Shown here: positions 24,035-30,780 of the stretch, in pieces
Layout of the letters: each line of letters starts with the position of its first letter
How positions within the stretch are numbered: the stretch's first letter is position 1
From: Candidatus Pacearchaeota archaeon
GTDB taxonomy: Archaea; Nanoarchaeota; Nanoarchaeia; Pacearchaeales; GW2011-AR1
Direction: 5' to 3'
NCBI GenBank assembly: GCA_023228245.1
Contig: JALOBN010000001.1
Span: forward strand, 209,210 to 258,785
Length of the DNA: 49,576 nt
Position numbers and translations under genes: made by a program
The notes under the pieces: generated by a model
What the model was told of the DNA's origin: nothing
Seen by the model: only the letters and a program-made list of their open reading frames with translations
Databases searched by the model: none

Positions 24035-24363
24035 GAGGAAGCATTTTAGATCCCAATAGTATTAGGCCTATCGAAGTTAAAGTGGAGGGATCTTCACGTG
24101 AAGACTTCGAATATGCATACCGAAAATTCAAGGCTTTGTTTCAAAGGGAGCGTATCGTTGGGCAGATTAAGGAACGCATGGCTTATGAAAAGCCGAGTGC
24201 CAAGAAGCGTCGCAAGGCGCGGGAGGCAGTGGATCGTAGGATGATGACCCAGATTCGAGAGAATATGGTTAAGACTGGTGAATGGGATCGCCGTCAGAAG
24301 GCACGGGCACAAACCCAAATACGAAGGGACGAAAAGAGATCTGAGGGAATGTATGAACGATGA
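24031..24363 (+). CDS. rpsU: Ribosomal protein bS21 homologue
   Basis: A 110-residue protein whose residues about 12-65 match bS21: EVKVEGS then FEYAYRKFKALFQRERI and ERMAYEKPSAKKRRKAREA (compare the family's FE-ALRRFKR ... EVRRREFYEKP-x-x-RKR). It adds a basic, Arg/Gln-rich C-terminal tail of about 40 residues. bS21 sits on the 30S platform near the anti-Shine-Dalgarno and helps initiation; phage bS21 proteins are known and are thought to replace the host copy and bias ribosomes toward phage mRNA. Overlaps the ATPase (4 nt) and the next gene (11 nt). Confidence 0.9.
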   Translation: MRGSILDPNSIRPIEVKVEGSSREDFEYAYRKFKALFQRERIVGQIKERMAYEKPSAKKRRKAREAVDRRMMTQIRENMVKTGEWDRRQKARAQTQIRRDEKRSEGMYER

Positions 24364-25399
24364 TAAAGATGCTGTAGAAAGAATTCTGGAGGCTAAGACG
24401 AGACAACCAGAGCATCAGCGTTTGGATATGGAACCAAAAGTTGGTGGCAATTCATTGCTTCATGATGAATTCGGAATGCCGAAAGTTAGCGGTGGCCATA
24501 GGCGTAATGTTCCTGAAATAAAAGAGATTAGTGGTGAACCTGTTGTAGTAAAAGCCTCAAAACCAAGCTCTAAAATTTCTTTTAAGAAACCGAACCAACC
24601 AACTCAGCCAAAAGTCGAAGACGATGATCACTTCATACCTCCAAAGTCAAACTTTGTGGCTGTTGGTCATGTAGAACATTCTTGGTATGATGATAAAGTA
24701 GCTGGACCATCTGTAGTGGATAATAATGAAGAAGTTGATATTGAGAAACTACAGGGACTAAATCCATTAGTTGATATTGACAATGCTAAGATTGCAAAAT
24801 CTGTAGAGTTCTTCAGAAAGAAATTGACGTATGTCAAGAATTTCACTGTAACTGAACTGGCCGAAGTTAACGACGAACAAGACCTATCAGATCTTAAAGT
24901 AAAAATCTTTGGCAATAAGGGTATATTCACAGATATCCTCAAGAAATTGGGTTCACTGAAAGCAGCAGATAGACCAGTAATTGGAGAACTTGTCAACCTG
25001 GTGTATTCAGAGCTTCAATTGGAGATTGAAGGCAAGGCTTATGAGTTAGAATCTGAGGCGGCGGAGGCTAACGAGGTCACCGAATGGCCAGAGGATATGG
25101 CGGTCATTACACGAGACGAAGAGCCGGATGAAGAAGATGAAGATGAAATACCGGATGAAGAAACAGAAGAGAATGAAGCAGATGATGAAGAATCTTCTAA
25201 TTCATCTTCAGATTCCCAAACCGTTCCCGAAGGACACTATGCAATCATTGTGGATGGGAAGTTGCTAAATATTGTAGAAAGTGCCAATAAGGCCAGCGAT
25301 GTCATTTCACATCTGCTATTGAGTGAAAATTTGACTCTTGATAGTATTCAATTAATCAAGAGGATTAAGATTGATTTCGGAATAATTCTGGGAGAATAA
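24353..25399 (+). CDS. Protein with a PheS N-terminal-like (tRNA-binding coiled-coil) domain
   Basis: ATG 24353 with GAGGGA upstream; the first 11 nt overlap bS21. About 348 residues. A polar, Pro/Lys-rich N-terminus (1-130) leads to about 145-240, where DLSDLKVKIFGNKGIFTD, ILKKLGSLKAADRPVIGELVN and a charged helix closely follow the phenylalanyl-tRNA synthetase alpha N-terminal domain (E-L-x-x-LR-x-x-YLGKKG-x-LT-x-LLK-x-LG ... ERP-x-x-G-x-x-IN). In PheS this coiled coil holds the tRNA. No catalytic synthetase core follows; an acidic linker and a small C-terminal domain do. It may bind tRNA or ribosome, or merely share a coiled-coil fold. Confidence 0.65.
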   Translation: MNDDKDAVERILEAKTRQPEHQRLDMEPKVGGNSLLHDEFGMPKVSGGHRRNVPEIKEISGEPVVVKASKPSSKISFKKPNQPTQPKVEDDDHFIPPKSNFVAVGHVEHSWYDDKVAGPSVVDNNEEVDIEKLQGLNPLVDIDNAKIAKSVEFFRKKLTYVKNFTVTELAEVNDEQDLSDLKVKIFGNKGIFTDILKKLGSLKAADRPVIGELVNLVYSELQLEIEGKAYELESEAAEANEVTEWPEDMAVITRDEEPDEEDEDEIPDEETEENEADDEESSNSSSDSQTVPEGHYAIIVDGKLLNIVESANKASDVISHLLLSENLTLDSIQLIKRIKIDFGIILGE

Positions 25400-26067
25400 T
25401 GGCTGACGGAGATAAAAGGGCGGCGACAGATATTCTATTATCTATAGAGTCTAAACTGATTACGCTAGATAAGCGAGTTCAGAATAGCGAATATCTATTA
25501 AAGAATTTATTAGGGAAAGCTAACAAGGCTCAATCTGTTCCACCGCCCGCTTCTTCTACAGCAGTTCCCAAGATGGCCGCTCCTTATCCAATTGATGTGA
25601 TCAATAAAGATAATTTTGAGAGCAGACCGAAGACGAATAGATTTTCAGAGATAGCTGCAAGTCAGGGTCTAAACCTAGATGAGATGCCAAGTAATTATGT
25701 AGCGAAGCCTGCTGAGAATGGTGGGGATATGGTGGAGGCTTCTAAGCGTGGAACCTCACGTGGCCAGAGAGGTCCGAAACCTGGTCCAAAATCTACGGTA
25801 ACCCAAGTATTGAATCGTGGAAATGAAGTGTTGTTTTTAGCTAATATAGAAGTTCTAGATACAAATAACGAACTTATAAGTCAAACAAGAACTAATACTA
25901 AAGGTCGATGGATGATGTCGTTGGCCCCTGGAGATTATCAGGTACATGTCATCAAGAGATTTCCACCAGATAGTGGCAAGAAGTCAATTGATACTTTGTA
26001 CCAGATTAGTGTGCCTCCCTCGGATATTCCGTTGGAGCTTGACCCATTCGTAGTTGATATGGGGTAA
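25399..26067 (+). CDS. Protein with coiled-coil start and C-terminal beta-sandwich domain
   Basis: A 222-residue protein. Residues 1-40 form an amphipathic helix (IESKLITLDKRVQNSEYLLKN), 45-130 are Pro/Ala-rich and disordered, and 130-222 resemble a carboxypeptidase-regulatory/transthyretin-like domain (VLFLANIEVLDTNNELISQT, then TKGRWMMSLAPGDYQVHVIK). Such Ig-like domains are frequent on phage structural proteins, so this could be a virion accessory protein. The start overlaps the preceding stop in TAATG. A basic patch (GQRGPKPGPKS) precedes the sandwich. Confidence 0.7.
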   Translation: MADGDKRAATDILLSIESKLITLDKRVQNSEYLLKNLLGKANKAQSVPPPASSTAVPKMAAPYPIDVINKDNFESRPKTNRFSEIAASQGLNLDEMPSNYVAKPAENGGDMVEASKRGTSRGQRGPKPGPKSTVTQVLNRGNEVLFLANIEVLDTNNELISQTRTNTKGRWMMSLAPGDYQVHVIKRFPPDSGKKSIDTLYQISVPPSDIPLELDPFVVDMG

Positions 26068-26075
26068 TTTGGAAG

Positions 26076-26321
26076 GTGGTGGTTAATTTGTCTCAGTATA
26101 GATATGGAAAAAGAAGTACTTCGACAAATGAGCCAAATGTGATTAAGCGAGTTACTCCTCGCCTATCTCATGAGGCTGTCTCAGAAGAAGTTGAGAACAT
26201 TCGAGAGTCTATTGATAATATCAACAATCTACTCACAGATATATCTGAACTTTCAATTGAAGTTCAGGGAGAACTTGAGGGATTGGAAGAATCGTTGGTA
26301 AATCTTGAAGAGCAATTATAA
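26076..26321 (+). CDS. Small coiled-coil protein (81 aa)
   Basis: GTG start at 26076 after GGAAGG. Residues about 30-81 are a continuous heptad-like coil (EEVENIRESIDNINNLLTD...), acidic toward the end. The N-terminus is basic. It probably oligomerises or pairs with the helix of the preceding protein; no enzymatic role is likely. Confidence 0.6.
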   Translation: MVVNLSQYRYGKRSTSTNEPNVIKRVTPRLSHEAVSEEVENIRESIDNINNLLTDISELSIEVQGELEGLEESLVNLEEQL

Positions 26322-26334
26322 AGGCTAGTCGAGA

Positions 26335-26392
26335 GGGCTGAGCCCGAGGCAATAAGGCTGGTAGATGCGTTTCTGTGACGTGTTTACCAGCC
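26335..26392 (+). terminator. Double hairpin after the coiled-coil gene
   Basis: GGGC-TGA-GCCC (26335-26345) and GGCTGGTA ... TACCAGCC (26356-26363 with 26385-26392, 21 nt loop). No strong T-tract follows. It is a possible terminator or RNA-processing site. Confidence 0.4.
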
Positions 26393-26418
26393 GTTGCTAT
26401 TTGAACTAGGAACAACAA

Positions 26419-26853
26419 ATGACTATTACTCTTTATACTGCATCATATTGGGAACCAGAAGTCCACGGACCAGGACGAAAGATTGGTATCTCTCCATCAA
26501 AACCAAAGAATTTACAAGAGGAATGTGGATACGATTGTTCTATCTGCCATGAATTCCTCTCCCCAGAGAATGTATATTGGGACTATCACAAAGCTAAGAA
26601 GGCCGCTGATGGTGATGATGTCTTGATGAAGAAGGCTGGTGACGATTTTGTGATCGGGTACAAGAACCGCCTACAAGATTTCAAAACCACTCTTGAAAAT
26701 GAATCTAAGCAAACTGGGCAGTCAATTCAAACTCTCATTGGTTTTGAAGATGGGGATACATTGCTGTCCTGGGAACGTGGTGGACATACGAGTTTCAGGG
26801 AACATGCTGCAGCTTTCTTACGCGAGTTAGGTTATGAAGTTATCGAACGTTAA
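26419..26853 (+). CDS. DUF488-like protein
   Basis: A 144-residue protein starting LYTASYW and ending GDTLLSWERGGHTSFREHAAAFLRELGYEV. That closely follows the DUF488 layout (YT-x-x-x ... LLC-x-E-x-x-x-x-CHR-x-x-LA-x-x-L). The usual CHR is HTSFREH here. A central CSICHEF pair may bind metal. DUF488 proteins are of unknown function, sometimes linked to DNA modification or stress. The next gene starts inside its last 20 nt. Confidence 0.65.
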   Translation: MTITLYTASYWEPEVHGPGRKIGISPSKPKNLQEECGYDCSICHEFLSPENVYWDYHKAKKAADGDDVLMKKAGDDFVIGYKNRLQDFKTTLENESKQTGQSIQTLIGFEDGDTLLSWERGGHTSFREHAAAFLRELGYEVIER

Positions 26854-27172
26854 TGTTTTACGTGAAACAATAGATGAACTAGGGCTTGATCTTCAGGCAA
26901 TTGCGGATGAACATGATCAATATTGTTTGAAAACCTCTACCGAAGATGAAGCTATGAATTGGCTTCATTCCATGCCTATTGAAAACCTATCTGATTCTTT
27001 AAATAGGGAACATCAAAGACCGAGATCTAAGTATTCCCTTCATGACATGCGACATAAGTTTGCTTTACGCAAGTTACATGAGAAGAAGAAGGAAGAGTTG
27101 GATAGACTGAAGATTGATCTTAATATTGCAATGATTGATTCTATTATTTCTAAGATTGAGAGTGTAAAATGA
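26834..27172 (+). CDS. Hypothetical helical protein (112 aa)
   Basis: Overlaps both neighbours (20 nt and 4 nt). A charged, mainly helical protein with a basic patch (LHDMRHKFALRKLHEKKKEELDRLK) that could form a coiled coil or bind nucleic acid. No family is recognised; it is translated just ahead of a DNA/RNA adenine methyltransferase. Confidence 0.6.
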   Translation: MKLSNVNVLRETIDELGLDLQAIADEHDQYCLKTSTEDEAMNWLHSMPIENLSDSLNREHQRPRSKYSLHDMRHKFALRKLHEKKKEELDRLKIDLNIAMIDSIISKIESVK

Positions 27173-27849
27173 AATTTAGAGTTATATGTAGTGATCCACC
27201 ATATATGTTTTCAGACCGATTGACGATGTCGGAAACAAAGCGAGGAGCAGCATCTATATATTCAACTTTATCTATCGAGGACTTAAAGGTATTACCAGTC
27301 AAGGATATTGCAGAAGATGACGCTGTACTTCTGCTTTGGTGCCCATCCTCTCTAATAGAAGATGGTCTTGAAGTAATGAAGGCTTGGGGATTTAGGCAGA
27401 CCCAAACTCATATCTGGGTTAAGACAAAGAAGTTTCATCTCCAGGATTTGCTTAAGTCAATTGTCAAGTGGTCAAAATCTGATAATAAACTAGTATCTAT
27501 TGACGATCTACTGCGAAGATTCGTTCTAGAAGACGTATTAGCCTTTGGAATGGGCCGATTGTTCAGACAGACACACGAACTTGTATTAATTGGCGTTCGT
27601 GGTAAAGTATACAGTCATCTAGTTAATAAATCTCAGAGATCGGTTCATTTCTTTCCAGCAACTAAGCATTCAGTAAAACCAGATTCATTACAAGATATGC
27701 TAGAAAAGATGTTTCCAGGGGAAGAACATCACAAGATAGAATTATTTGCTAGGAGAGATAAGACGGGATGGACTTGCGTTGGAAATGAATCTCCAAGTAC
27801 GCCTGGAGAAGATATCAGAGTATCAATAGACAGATTGAAAAATACTTAA
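27169..27849 (+). CDS. MT-A70-family adenine methyltransferase
   Basis: A 226-residue N6-adenine methyltransferase. The catalytic motif DPPY lies at residues 9-12 (CSDPPYMFSD), followed by the MT-A70 hallmark LLLWCPSSLIEDGLEVMKAWGFRQTQTHIWVK. The C-terminal part includes FGMGRLFRQTHELVLIGVRG and HSVKPD, the family's K-P loop before the SAM-binding end. Phage and bacterial MT-A70 enzymes mostly modify DNA and may protect it from restriction. A second methyltransferase of another class lies at 30781. A gap holding a structured RNA follows. Confidence 0.9.
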   Translation: MKFRVICSDPPYMFSDRLTMSETKRGAASIYSTLSIEDLKVLPVKDIAEDDAVLLLWCPSSLIEDGLEVMKAWGFRQTQTHIWVKTKKFHLQDLLKSIVKWSKSDNKLVSIDDLLRRFVLEDVLAFGMGRLFRQTHELVLIGVRGKVYSHLVNKSQRSVHFFPATKHSVKPDSLQDMLEKMFPGEEHHKIELFARRDKTGWTCVGNESPSTPGEDIRVSIDRLKNT

Positions 27850-27862
27850 TGGTATTAGGAGG

Positions 27863-27941
27863 GTGGCAATTCCTCTCACAGGGGAGACTTCGCACCGTAG
27901 GTGCGTCCGGGCCAAAGGTCCGGAGTGGGTTTCCTTGCCAC
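27863..27941 (+). ncRNA. GC-rich four-way-junction RNA element in an HNH leader
   Basis: A closing stem of 7 bp (GTGGCAA 27863-27869 with TTGCCAC 27935-27941) encloses three hairpins: CTCTC-ACAG-GGGAG (27873-27886), CGCACC-GTA-GGTGCG (27891-27905) and CCGGGCC-AAA-GGTCCGG (27907-27923, one G.T). The GC content is far above its surroundings. The fold lies in the 99 nt leader of the HNH gene starting at 27949. It is not a tRNA (loops of 3-4 nt). It could be a riboregulator, a ribozyme-like element, or a structured RNA that moves with the endonuclease. Confidence 0.6.
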
Positions 27942-27948
27942 GATTTTC

Positions 27949-28494
27949 ATGAAAACTTTGCTGCTCGACAAAATGTATAGGCCTATTGCATTTCTTCCAT
28001 TTCATAGAATGGTTCGTCTTGTCATGACCGAAAAGGCGGATGTCATCTCCGAGTGGAAGGGTATACCTATGTACAAGGGTATGGACTATCCGGCAGTTAT
28101 CATTCTTAAGACTTATGTTCGTAAGAAACCACTTATTCCAAGGTTCAATTTCCGTGGAGTATTTAGAAGAGATCTCTTTAGATGTTGTTATACAGGGGTT
28201 ATATTACATCCATCTCAACTTACTGTGGACCATATAATTCCAAAAGCTCGTGGGGGAAAGAGTATTTGGGAAAATTGTGTCACGGCTTCTTTGTCAATTA
28301 ATGCTGCTAAGGGTAACAGAACACCGGAAGAGGCAGGTTTAAAACTACTTCGAAAGCCCACTGCCCCTGTTGATTCTTTAGCCCTGGAATATGCGGTAAT
28401 TCCAAATCCTCACCCCGATTGGGAGATGTATTTCCCTGGGGTTAGGAGTGCTGCTGCCAGTATTCGCGAAGAATTAGATAGAATAGCATCATAG
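27949..28494 (+). CDS. HNH endonuclease (McrA/COG1403 type)
   Basis: About 181 residues from ATG 27949 (MKTLLLDKMYRPIAFLPFHR, the normal family N-terminus LLLN-x-x-Y-P). The HNH core is VFRRDLFRCCYTG, then LTVDHIIPKARGGKSIWENCVTASLSIN and KGNRTPEEAG. The active-site His and downstream Asn are present, but of the usual zinc Cys pairs only CCY is seen, and the second is LSIN rather than CxxCN, so metal binding may be weakened. Family members are homing or packaging-associated nicking enzymes. A structured RNA precedes it. Confidence 0.85.
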   Translation: MKTLLLDKMYRPIAFLPFHRMVRLVMTEKADVISEWKGIPMYKGMDYPAVIILKTYVRKKPLIPRFNFRGVFRRDLFRCCYTGVILHPSQLTVDHIIPKARGGKSIWENCVTASLSINAAKGNRTPEEAGLKLLRKPTAPVDSLALEYAVIPNPHPDWEMYFPGVRSAAASIREELDRIAS

Positions 28495-28518
28495 CTCAGT
28501 CATAGCGAACTGCCTTGA

Positions 28519-28530
28519 TATAGTATAGTG
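28519..28530 (+). promoter_or_regulatory. TATAGTAT box, copy 3
   Basis: TATAGTATAGTG lies directly against copy 3 of the stem-loop repeat. Near copies are at 5432 and 15315. This juxtaposition of box and stem-loop suggests a promoter followed by an RNA element at the start of the transcript. Confidence 0.4.
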
Positions 28531-28557
28531 GTAGCTCGATACCTTACAAATTGAGAC
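28530..28557 (+). repeat. Five-copy stem-loop element, copy 3
   Basis: GGTAG, then CTCGAT-ACCTTACAA-ATTGAG. The arms CTCGAT/ATTGAG pair with one G.T wobble, so the pairing is kept although the 3' arm differs from other copies. It precedes the 84-residue zinc protein by 45 nt. Confidence 0.75.
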
Positions 28558-28601
28558 ATATATGGGATATTGACGTATCTCTATAGATTTGAGGCGGTAC
28601 T

Positions 28602-28856
28602 ATGACTGAACTAGCTTTTCCAGCGCCGATGAACTGTCAGGGTTGTGGTAGTGAATGTTTTGAGCATGAACTCAAGACAGTGAAACTATCTGGCTTTGAT
28701 AGTTCTATTGTAGTTTGTGGAACTTGCTTTTCGCGTACTGCCGAAGGTTCGTTCAAAGACGCTGCCGATATCTTGAAGGATGTCGTAAAAATCGCTGCAT
28801 CTTCAAAGGACCCTGAGAAGCGCCTGCGAGCAATAAGATCTTTGCTCGGAGAGTGA
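28602..28856 (+). CDS. Small zinc-ribbon protein (84 aa)
   Basis: CQGC (12-15) and CGTC (39-42) knuckles with a beta segment between form a probable treble-clef or ribbon, followed by a helical tail (DAADILKDVVKIAASSKDPEKRLRAIRSLLGE). It might be a nucleic-acid or RNA-polymerase-binding factor. GAGGCGG lies before ATG. No specific family. Confidence 0.65.
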   Translation: MTELAFPAPMNCQGCGSECFEHELKTVKLSGFDSSIVVCGTCFSRTAEGSFKDAADILKDVVKIAASSKDPEKRLRAIRSLLGE

Positions 28857-28883
28857 TAGCTATCGGGGTGCCATATTAAAATT

Positions 28884-28976
28884 ATGACAAAGCACCTGAT
28901 AATCAGGCGGATATCCGTTCCGTTTAATCCAATAATAAGTAAGGGCAAAGGGAATAGATGGGACTTGTCCACATAA
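28884..28976 (+). CDS. Possible 30-residue basic peptide
   Basis: ATG 28884 to TAA 28976, giving a basic peptide (MTKHLIIRRISVPFNPIISK then GKGNRWDLST). It fills a 129 nt gap between two genes, but no ribosome-binding site is visible, so it may be chance. Confidence 0.25.
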   Translation: MTKHLIIRRISVPFNPIISKGKGNRWDLST

Positions 28977-28985
28977 GGCGGTGGA

Positions 28986-29408
28986 ATGATGGGAACATTC
29001 TTCGATAGGAAAGATGATTACGGATACATTCGCTGGGCGCAAGAAGTAAAGCGCCGAGATAGCTATGCCTGTGTTATCTGCAATCGCAAAGGCACCGCCC
29101 TCAACTCACATCATCTCAATGCCTGGGCGGATTTCCCAGCAGAGCGATACGATGTTACTAATGGGGTTACCCTTTGTGTTTTTCATCATGAGGACTTCCA
29201 TGCCAAGTATGGTAAGGGTGGTAATACAGAAGCACAATTCAAAGAGTATCGAGAGATTTCAGATATACTAATCAAGCTTGCCAACAAAGAGACGATAATC
29301 AATGTTACCTCTAGAAAAATGTTGCAGCAGGCAGAAAAGGATCATGTAGTCCAATCTATACTCAAAGACCTAGAGGATAAGTATGGCGATAAAGATGGAT
29401 ACGAATAA
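28986..29408 (+). CDS. HNH endonuclease
   Basis: A 140-residue HNH nuclease of the common phage type. VKRRDSYACVICNRKGTALNSHHLNAW holds the first CxxC and catalytic HH; TLCVFHHEDFH is the second zinc half (CxxHH variant), and YGKGGNTEAQFKEY is the family's post-motif. ATG 28986 or 28989 could start it. The C-terminal 40 residues are helical and probably bind DNA. It acts as a free-standing homing-type enzyme or in packaging. It overlaps the next gene by 26 nt. Confidence 0.85.
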   Translation: MMGTFFDRKDDYGYIRWAQEVKRRDSYACVICNRKGTALNSHHLNAWADFPAERYDVTNGVTLCVFHHEDFHAKYGKGGNTEAQFKEYREISDILIKLANKETIINVTSRKMLQQAEKDHVVQSILKDLEDKYGDKDGYE

Positions 29409-29715
29409 CATGGAACCAGTGGCAATTTGGTTACAATCTCTAGGTTTGTTGTTTAGAGCATGCGAACCTCTTACATTTGATTGTCGTCGCTCCGAAAAGG
29501 AACAAAAGGCATTGATGCAAGATATAGAAAGTCATACTTACTATTGTGCTGATGTCAAAGAAGATATGGAGAATGAACGTAGACCAAAGACCTGGGATGA
29601 GTGGAATGATATGCGAAAGACTTACGTGGTCGAGGAAAGCTCAGTTGGCCTGGAACCTATCGACACCCGTGACTTTGGCAACGTCCTGACCAAGATATTT
29701 AATGGAATGGGCTAA
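29383..29715 (+). CDS. Hypothetical protein (110 aa)
   Basis: Starts inside the HNH gene. Acidic and mixed helical, with CRRSEKEQKALMQDIESHTYYC and a Trp-containing KTWDEWNDMRKTY. No motif is recognised. It precedes dut by 17 nt on what seems to be one transcript. Confidence 0.55.
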   Translation: MAIKMDTNNMEPVAIWLQSLGLLFRACEPLTFDCRRSEKEQKALMQDIESHTYYCADVKEDMENERRPKTWDEWNDMRKTYVVEESSVGLEPIDTRDFGNVLTKIFNGMG

Positions 29716-29732
29716 AGTAGAAAGTAATTCTC

Positions 29733-30215
29733 ATGACCGATATGATTGTTCGTGTTCAGTTTGTTGGTTCCGTTAAGGTTGCTCTTCCAAAATACCAGAC
29801 CACAGGCTCCGCCGGGTTTGATCTTCAAGCCGCCATCGACCGTCCAATCAAGTTGTCTCCTAGAGGTTTAGGTTCTCAGAATTGGGAGCTGATCCCCACT
29901 GGATTGTCTATGGAAATTCCCGCAGGATTCGAAGCTCAGATTCGTCCGCGCTCCGGCTTGGCACTGAAGAGTGGGATCTCTATCGTGAACTCCCCTGGCA
30001 CTATCGACTCTGATTACCGCGGTCCAATTGGAGTTATCCTCATCAATCACGGGGTTGAGGCATTCACCATCAATCCATTAGATCGGATTGCTCAGATGAT
30101 CATTTCTCCAGTTGTACAAGTTCAACTGGAACTAGTGGATGTTCTCGGCGATACTGAGCGTGGGGCTGGTGGATTTGGTAGCACCGGCACTGGTTTCATC
30201 AAACACGGAGCTTGA
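29733..30215 (+). CDS. dut: dUTP diphosphatase
   Basis: A 160-residue trimeric dUTPase with all five motifs: GSAGFDLQA, RPRSGLALKSGI, NSPGTIDSDYRGPIGVI (with the catalytic Asp), DRIAQMII and the Gly-rich tail RGAGGFGSTG. It hydrolyses dUTP to dUMP and PPi, keeping uracil out of phage DNA and supplying dUMP. The length matches the bacterial family. The uracil-DNA glycosylase at 31565 and the deoxyribosyltransferase next door form a linked nucleotide-hygiene group. Confidence 0.96.
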   Translation: MTDMIVRVQFVGSVKVALPKYQTTGSAGFDLQAAIDRPIKLSPRGLGSQNWELIPTGLSMEIPAGFEAQIRPRSGLALKSGISIVNSPGTIDSDYRGPIGVILINHGVEAFTINPLDRIAQMIISPVVQVQLELVDVLGDTERGAGGFGSTGTGFIKHGA

Positions 30216-30223
30216 TATCAAAG

Positions 30224-30313
30224 TTGGATAAGGGAGCGATTTCAACTCTCGCATTCAAACTTTTAGAGACTGAGATAGACGATTTCTACAAGGTGAAAGC
30301 CTATGAAAAATAA
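30224..30313 (+). CDS. Possible 29-residue peptide between dut and the next gene
   Basis: TTG 30224 to TAA 30313, overlapping the next gene by 11 nt. An upstream TTG at 30212 would extend it by four codons. The peptide is amphipathic (ISTLAFKLLETEIDDFYKVK). There is no clear ribosome-binding site, so support is weak. Confidence 0.2.
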   Translation: MDKGAISTLAFKLLETEIDDFYKVKAYEK

Positions 30314-30779
30314 TAGGGTGTATCTAGCTGGTCCGGATGTTTTCTTTCCAGACGTCGATGACCGCTCAGGAGTTCTCAAGATTCAGTGCGATCTTTGCAA
30401 CTTAGAAGGCGTGTTTCCGCTTGATGCCAAGATTACGCTGGAAGAGCCAATCAATCAAGAGAAGAACGGCTACACGATTTTCGAGGGTAACCTTGGTCTC
30501 ATTAGGTCGTGCGCGGCTGTTCTAGCCAACATTTCTCCATTCCGAGGCCCATCCGTAGATGCCGGCACCGCATTTGAGATTGGGTATGGTTTGGCAAGAG
30601 GTTTGATTGTGGCCTGTTACACCACACATCTTTCTCTCTACAAAGATCGAGTCGCCCCAGATGGATTGATGATCGAAGATTTCGGGATGATTGACAACCT
30701 AATGATTCATGGTGCGGCTAAGGGTAAGATATTTAAAGCCTCATCACAGGCTATAAAGTATCTTTCAGAATGTTTGTAA
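30303..30779 (+). CDS. Nucleoside 2-deoxyribosyltransferase
   Basis: A 158-residue protein with the family's N-terminal YLAGPDVFFP (Y and D contact the substrate) and DAGTAFEIGYGLARG, in which Glu is the catalytic nucleophile. The C-terminus EDFGMIDNLMI closes the site. It moves deoxyribose between bases or hydrolyses dNMPs (the DNPH1-like branch). In phages it may recycle host nucleotides or help make or remove modified bases. It ends one base before the DNA methyltransferase gene. Confidence 0.9.
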   Translation: MKNNRVYLAGPDVFFPDVDDRSGVLKIQCDLCNLEGVFPLDAKITLEEPINQEKNGYTIFEGNLGLIRSCAAVLANISPFRGPSVDAGTAFEIGYGLARGLIVACYTTHLSLYKDRVAPDGLMIEDFGMIDNLMIHGAAKGKIFKASSQAIKYLSECL

Positions 30780-30780
30780 T

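Noticed and set aside
27863..27941. tRNA or known self-cleaving ribozyme
   Set aside because: Cloverleaf-like, but the hairpin loops have only 3-4 nt and there is no anticodon. Hammerhead core bases (CUGAUGA, GAAA) are absent, and an HDV-like nested pseudoknot could not be drawn.
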